Below, one piece after another: positions 58,442 to 64,000 of a stretch of DNA of 64,000 nt (position 1 is its first letter; each line of letters begins with the position of its first letter). The stretch covers positions 8,866,001-8,930,000 of the forward strand of contig NC_026656.2 in the NCBI RefSeq assembly GCF_000004075.3. The letters run 5' to 3'. The notes beneath the pieces are model-generated. The model was given only the letters and a program-made list of their open reading frames with translations. It was not told where the DNA came from and did no database searches. The stretch is from Cucumis sativus. Taxonomy: Eukaryota > Streptophyta > Magnoliopsida > Cucurbitales > Cucurbitaceae. The position numbers and the translations under genes were made by a program.

Positions 58442-61400
58442 ATGGCCGGCCTATCGCTCCAGTGCGGAGACTGTGGCGTACTCTTGAAATCCGTAGAAGA
58501 AGCTCAACAACATGCCGAACTCACTTCTCACTCCAACTTCTCCGAGTCCACCGAAGCAGTGCTCAATCTCGTCTGCACTGCTTGTGGCAAGCCCTGCCGA
58601 TCCAAGACGGTTTGAATTTCGAACTACTTTCTTCTAATTTTAATCTCCAATTCACTTCTTTGCTTTTACGGAGATCGTAGTTGTATTTAGTAGAACCACG
58701 CCTTTTGAATTCTCTTTTTGTGGTGTTTGGTTCTGTAGGAAAGTGATTTGCATACGAAAAGGACTGGCCATACCGAGTTTGCTGATAAGACTTTGGAGGC
58801 TGCAAAACCAATAAGTTTGGAGGCTCCAAAGGTAGATGCGGAAGCAGAAGATGGCGGAGATGCAAGTGCTAGCAAGTCTGAAGGTATGGAACAATTCTCG
58901 TCATGATCTATTCTTTAAATTTCCAATCATGTTAAAAGAGAAAATACAGTTGTAGAAATGAACCCAGGGCGTGACTGATAGGTGAAAGTTAGGTTGAATG
59001 ATAATGAATTGTGGCTGCCTAAGGGGCATCCATTTTGACAATGCTTGCTGTAGAGTTCAGTTTATTGAGAACAGACGCCTTAGTTGCACTATCTACAAAT
59101 TTCTGGTTCATGTCAAATGAAAGGAAAATGGAATCCATAATCATATTTTCATTCTTTGTCCAACGGCATCTCAGAATGGAGACATTTACTTCCTTTCTTC
59201 TTTGGTGGATATCCTTTCAAAGATAAAGTTAAGTCCCTGATGTGGGATATTAGAAGTTATTATGTTGTATTAAATTGATCTATTCTACAATATTTACTTG
59301 TAGGCAAGAATCCTTCCTGCCATTCTTGGACCCAAGAAAGAAGGTCTATACCAGAATAACGTGAAAAGTGAAAGCGCCCTGAAGATTTAGTTAATCAAAC
59401 AAAAAAACTGAATATAACCTACTTACTGCTATTATTTCTAGGTTCCCGCTGACCTTTATTTACAAAATGTTACGTATAAAACTATCCTTTGACTACTAGG
59501 ATATTTAACCTGAAGTTGAACAAAAAAAAAAAAAAAACAAGTTGATCTGACGGACGCAACAAACGAAGAACTTGCGTGCCTAACACCTTACAGTTTTTGG
59601 TGCATTTTCATTTGGTTACTTCTTATATAAAAGCGAAGAAACCTTTGTTCACACCACGATCTCCCTCTCTTCACTGTATATCTTTAAATTCATCATCTCT
59701 AGATCTTGCACGTTCAAGTCACATCATCATGCAAATGCATGGAAATTATCCATGAAGCCATCCTTTTAACTATGAGGATATATTGTTAGAAAGTAATCTA
59801 TGTTAGAAAAGATTAGTGCTATGACGGGAGGTTGGTAAGAAAGCTTGTTAATGCAATATAAAATTTCAAGCTAAGCTACATTTTAATTGTTTTTTTTATT
59901 TGCTCACTGGTGCATTTTGCCACTTGAGTAAACATTTAACATTAATTTTTTTTGTCTGTATTAAGAAATGGTTGTGCCAGAGGTGAACAAAAATATATTA
60001 GAGGAACTTGAAGCTATGGGCTTTCCAACAGCACAAGCAACCCGTGCACTCTTTTATTCTGGTGAGTTGTTTGTAAAGTCAGAACGTAAATCTCTTTTAT
60101 TTTGAGTTCAAACACTTGGAATGTTATTTCTTCATCACTTGAGTATAGTCAACTTATCAGAACTCTCTAGTCAAATTAGTATCTGGATTCACAACTTCAC
60201 GAACGTGAGAGCAGCTGAATATGGTTAAATTTAATTCTTATCTTTTAGATTAAGCATCTTTGTCCATTGCTCATTTAATTGGAAGTGCTAGGGTAGGCTC
60301 TTTAAACCATTCAGACTCTCTCGGGTGATAACTGATAGCATAGATAGAAGGGCAAAATTTAAGAGTAACTTCAATGCAACCAAAACATTAGAAAGAGAGG
60401 GGCCAAGGATCTATGGTACAATGCTGGTAAGCCTTCCTCTATGGTGTATGGATTTATTGGGCGCAAGGTCTTATTTCATGACAATGCTGGAAGGAGGTGG
60501 TATATGTGGCCAAATGTCATTACTTTTGTTGGAGTGTTTATGAACCTCCCCTTTTAACCTTCTACCAAGTTCCAACATAAGTGATTCGGTTTAGAGTAGC
60601 TTTTTGTAACTACTATGGTTTGCCGTGGTCTTTTGTATGCTTGTAATGGGAGCACTAAAGCAATTTGTCACTTTTTCCCATGTTAATATAAACTTATTTG
60701 TTATATCTCTCTTATCCTCAGCTGTTGGATCCTTTCTTGTAATTCTTTTTTTTTTGGCTCCTGTTGAGTGGACTTTTTTGGATTGCCACATGTATTATTT
60801 CATTTGCTCAAATAAAATTAGATTTTCATTAAAAAAAGAGTAGAAAATCTATATGTTCATGTAGATTTGAAAAGATAATGGGTTCAGAATATATTTCCTT
60901 ATTGGAAAAATTGAAACCTAAGTTAGGATATTTTAGTTTTTTATGTTTATATTACTTCCATGTGGATGAACTGTGCATGGTGGTGTAAACACTGCAAAAT
61001 TCCTAAGCATGCTCCTCAAAACGTCGCCAATGTATTATTTTGGGAATTCTTTTCAATTTGTCTCATCCACTCAGTTGTATAGACCATTTCTTTTAATGAA
61101 ATGAACAAAGATATATCCATACTTTCATGGATAATGAATGGGGTTATTAGGGTAGTTAGAGCATAACAGTAATTAGTTAGGGAGTTAGTTATATTTGTTG
61201 GTTATAAATAGGAAGAGGAAGATGAGCAATATTTGCTATATGAACTAGGGTTTGAGAGTGATCTCAAGATAGGCTTGAGTGTGATCTCAAGAAGGGAGGA
61301 TCCAAGTGCCTCAAATCACTTGGTTTAACATGTACTTATATTATTTTTTATATTTCAATATATCTGGGTTGTATCAATAACATATGGATATTCATTTTAA

Positions 61401-63511
61401 TAGAACTATCATTTATGTATCTATTAATTAACAAGTTTTAATTTCTCTCTTTTAGGTAATTCTAGTCTTGAGGCAGCAGTCAATTGGGTAGTCGAACATG
61501 AGAATGATCCGGAGATAGACCAGATGCCTTTGGTAAGTCCTGCTGTTCTTCATTTTTAATATTTGTATCTTTAATTTGTTTCGGGGCACTACTTTCCTTT
61601 ACACATACAAAACAATCTCTATTCATCAAGATATGAATGGGGTCATTGTAGAGGTACAAGTAGATAAATTTGATTGGTTGTTTGTTTGCTTTAGGTGCAA
61701 GTTTGTGTGTTATAATGCGATGCTGGACTGATATAATGGAAAGTGAAACTAGTTAAAAGAGAAGCTTTGAAAAATCAGATCATGGCAAAGAAAAAAAACT
61801 TATTGAACCATTCAAAACCTATCAAGTGTATTAAAATACTGGCAGAATCAACCAAAGCTGCTCAAATTGATGAAAACACCAAATGAACTGAACATATCCG
61901 GGTTTAAATCTTATAAAACTCAACCAACTGACAAAATGTAGCCAAGATGATATATGACAACCAACCTTGCCCAATGAAAGTCGTTTCTATCAAAAAAAAA
62001 AAAGAAAAAGAAAAAGGCAACCAACCTTGCTGTTTCAGTAATCTTCATTGGGAGGATTTCATATCATCTATTGTACATATTATACTGCCAAACTCATATT
62101 CTATATATATTTTAAAATTTATTGACAGAGGTAGCAAATCAATTGGATATATGCCATCTTTGTTTGTTTAGTTCTTGGAGGGGATGACACCTTACTTTGT
62201 GTTTATTTCTCAGGTTCCCAAGGACACAAAGGTTGAGGCTCCAAAGCCTTCGCTTACACCTGAGCAATTGAAAGCAAAACAGCAGGAGCTAAGGTACAGG
62301 GTCACTCATAGTGATATTATGCTATTATTGAAAAGAGAAAATACCTAATTGTGGGGGGGCATAAAGTATCTCTCAGAAGCCAACGAATTTTGAAAAGAAT
62401 TCCAAATAGCATTACATAAGGATTGCAACTTTTATTATTATTACTACTCTGCTACTGCTACTAACATAAAAAAGGAGTATGAATGAATGAAGTGCTCGGT
62501 CTAGAGAATCCAACTAGAAGTAGGGAAAATAGTTCTATCAATTAAGTTATAATCGCTGACCATATACCTTTAACGCACTAGTCCTTTTCCAACCAAAATT
62601 TTATGGAGATCACATGATACTGCACCCCACCTTGGTCACATTTTTAAATCCTTAGGCAACAAAGTTCTGAATCTAATTAATAAAAGACTCCTGACTGCAT
62701 GGTTACCAATTAGCATTGTTTTGTTAGGTGACTTTTTCTTTCCCCTTTCCCCCTTTTCTTGTTTGTTTTTGTTTTGTTCTTTTGGGGATTTGCTTCCTAT
62801 TTTTCTCTCATATGGTGAATTATCTTTTAGGGAACGGGCTAGGAAGAAAAAGGAGGAGGAAGAGAAGATAACTGAAAGAGAAAGGGAAAAGGTATTTATG
62901 CTTCGTTCATTTTTACAGCAACCTTTCAAGAAATAGTTAAATCATTGAGGAACATCAGGATAGAGCTTACCATCTGTTCACTATAAAATTTTTCTCGTCA
63001 TTTCTTTAGCTTTTTCATGTTTATGTCCTGGTTTTGTTTTAATTAAGCTTCTTTTTCTTTCTTTTCTTTGGTGATAGATGATTAGATTCATAGAATTAGA
63101 AGTCCTTTTGCTATGGAAAAGTTAAAAGTAGTATTGTTGTGTTCCTTAGCTTTTTATGACTGACAAAGTGCCTCAGATAGATAATATAGTATGCATTTGT
63201 TTTCTCAGGAGAGAATTCGAATTGGCAAGGAGCTCTTAGAAGCGAAAAGGATCGAGGAAGAAAATGAGAGAAAAAGGTTATTTTTAGGTCCTTGTTATGG
63301 TCTTTTTATGGTTGATAGATAGAATTGTTCATGAATGGAATTGTTCTTAGGCTATTGAAAGCATTATTACTATGTTGTATTGTATTCAAATTTACTCCTT
63401 TTTTATGCAAAATATCTTTCCTATTGTAGAATATTAGCCTTGAGAAAAGCTGAAAAAGAAGAAGAGAAAAGAGCCAGGGAAAAAATTCGTCAAAAACTTG
63501 AAGAGGACAAG
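58442..63511 (+). CDS. Zinc-finger/UBA/coiled-coil protein, UBX-domain-protein-1 type (partial, 8 exons seen)
   Basis: Exons 58442-58609, 58739-58883, 59966-60061, 61456-61532, 62214-62293, 62831-62891, 63209-63276 and 63430-63511 give 259 residues, still open at the window end. Two zinc fingers come first: CGDC...H and H (residues 8-30), and CTACGKPCRSKTESDLHTKR with the later GH (45-69). A UBA domain follows at about 112-155 (ILEELEAMGFPTAQATRALF, then NSSLEAAVNWVVEHEND), and a long charged helix (AKQQELRERARKKKEEEEK to AREKIRQKLEEDK). UBA domains bind ubiquitin, and related proteins link ubiquitin to the AAA ATPase CDC48/p97. Whether a UBX or PUB domain ends this protein cannot be told here. 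All introns are GT-AG. Confidence 0.88.
59040..59960. other. Intron 2 of the UBA gene, with poly(A) tract
   Basis: No exon is recognised. An A run (59522-59537) followed by GC-richer sequence may mark an old retroposon, but no target duplication was seen. Confidence 0.3.
61120..61380 (+). mobile_element. Solo LTR-like or TRIM-like sequence in UBA-gene intron 3
   Basis: GGTTATAAATAGGAAGAGG (TATA-like at 61202), a GTGATCTCAAG direct repeat (61257 and 61279) and an end like GGGTTGTATCA resemble a small plant LTR. Another stretch at 21320-21400 shares words such as CTCAAGTTGAGG, GTCCAAGTACCTCA and TTGCAATATATTAG. No coding or second LTR is visible. Confidence 0.35.
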
Positions 63512-64000
63512 GTATTGATAGTTCCTAATCCTGAAAAATTGTGCGTATTAAATCAATTAAGCATCATATAGTATAAGATTTTGTTTTTAAATATTATTCT
63601 TTTTTTGTGTGTTATTCCTCATGAATCAATGTGCGTTTCTTTTCTACTCACTTTCCAGATCGATATAAAGATATTTTAAATGCTTACATGTTGGTTTGTG
63701 GAAAGTACTATCTAGTGTTATATTCGTAATTTACATTTTTACTCTCAATTGTTTAGTAACTTCAGCTATGAAAAGAGGTTATAATCTGTACCTATCGTTT
63801 CATAGAAGTTGGTTCATAAGTGTGGTTCTTTTGGGATGGTTAGGCTGCAACTGGTAAGTTCAATTATTAACGGGATTGATCTGCTGGTCAAAGAGGAAAT
63901 GTTTTATTTATTTATTTATTTTGTAAGAAACCACACTTTAGGGATGGAAGAATATACAAGGACACACAAAAAACCAAGTCTGAACAGAAAAAAGAGTTCG
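63512..64000. other. Intron 8 of the UBA gene, to the window end
   Basis: After the donor GTATTG at 63512 no further exon is recognised, so the next exon lies beyond the window. Confidence 0.5.

Noticed and set aside
58563..58894. Minus-strand frames over UBA-gene exons 1-2
   Set aside because: Antisense shadows of the zinc-finger exons.
62636..62936. Overlapping 97- and 71-codon frames at UBA-gene exon 6
   Set aside because: The plus frame is exon 6 extended into introns and the minus one is its shadow; only 62831-62891 is exon.

Overview
The window is nuclear DNA of a flowering plant. The genes are AT-rich and intron-broken, and they sit among LTR, LINE-like and DNA-transposon remnants with no operons. 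The products are plant-typical: a plasmodesmal callose-binding protein, a PAP15-type phosphatase and a plant-type EF1A with a 5' UTR intron. A eudicot, possibly a cucurbit, is my inference from the look of the repeats; nothing in the sequence proves it.

Seven protein-coding genes could be rebuilt by joining exons. (1) 6141-6602, minus: a 68-residue SERF/4F5-type protein whose first intron fits the rare AT-AC (U12) class. (2) 15073-19388, plus: a PDCB/X8-domain GPI-anchored protein of 200 residues. (3) 20403-27895, minus: a PAP15-like purple acid phosphatase of 547 residues in seven exons, with a 3.4-kb LINE-like insertion in its fifth intron. (4) 39328-42040, plus: an ER lumen (K/HDEL) retention receptor of 215 residues in six exons. 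(5) 43226-46470, minus: a VPS38/UVRAG-like subunit of 359 residues in six exons. (6) 48250-50118, minus: elongation factor 1-alpha of 447 residues, with a 5' UTR intron, TATA box and telo-box, and a plastid-type tRNA-Ser-like sequence inside its coding intron. (7) 58442 to beyond 63511, plus: a zinc-finger/UBA/coiled-coil protein of the UBX-domain-protein-1 type; its C-terminus lies outside the window. In every complete model the exon lengths sum to a whole number of codons.

Between the genes lie repeats. There is an inverted pair of Ty3-gypsy pol fragments (3.5-4.9 kb), a long copia-type LTR (11.4-12.7 kb) with a second, inverted copy at 36.9-37.3 kb, and a CACTA-type transposon end with subterminal repeats (12.8-13.3 kb). 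A deleted Ty1-copia element with two LTRs lies at 28.5-31.5 kb, and a gypsy integrase C-terminus at 37.3-37.7 kb. A degenerate LINE-like segment lies near 53 kb. Several (TA)n tracts and short tandem duplications are also present.

The genes are unrelated housekeeping or membrane-traffic genes and do not form a pathway, although the K/HDEL receptor and the VPS38-like protein both serve the endomembrane system. I found no clear undescribed system. The best leads are the AT-AC intron, the tRNA-like element in the EF1A intron, the gypsy inverted repeat and the transposon content of the PAP15 intron.
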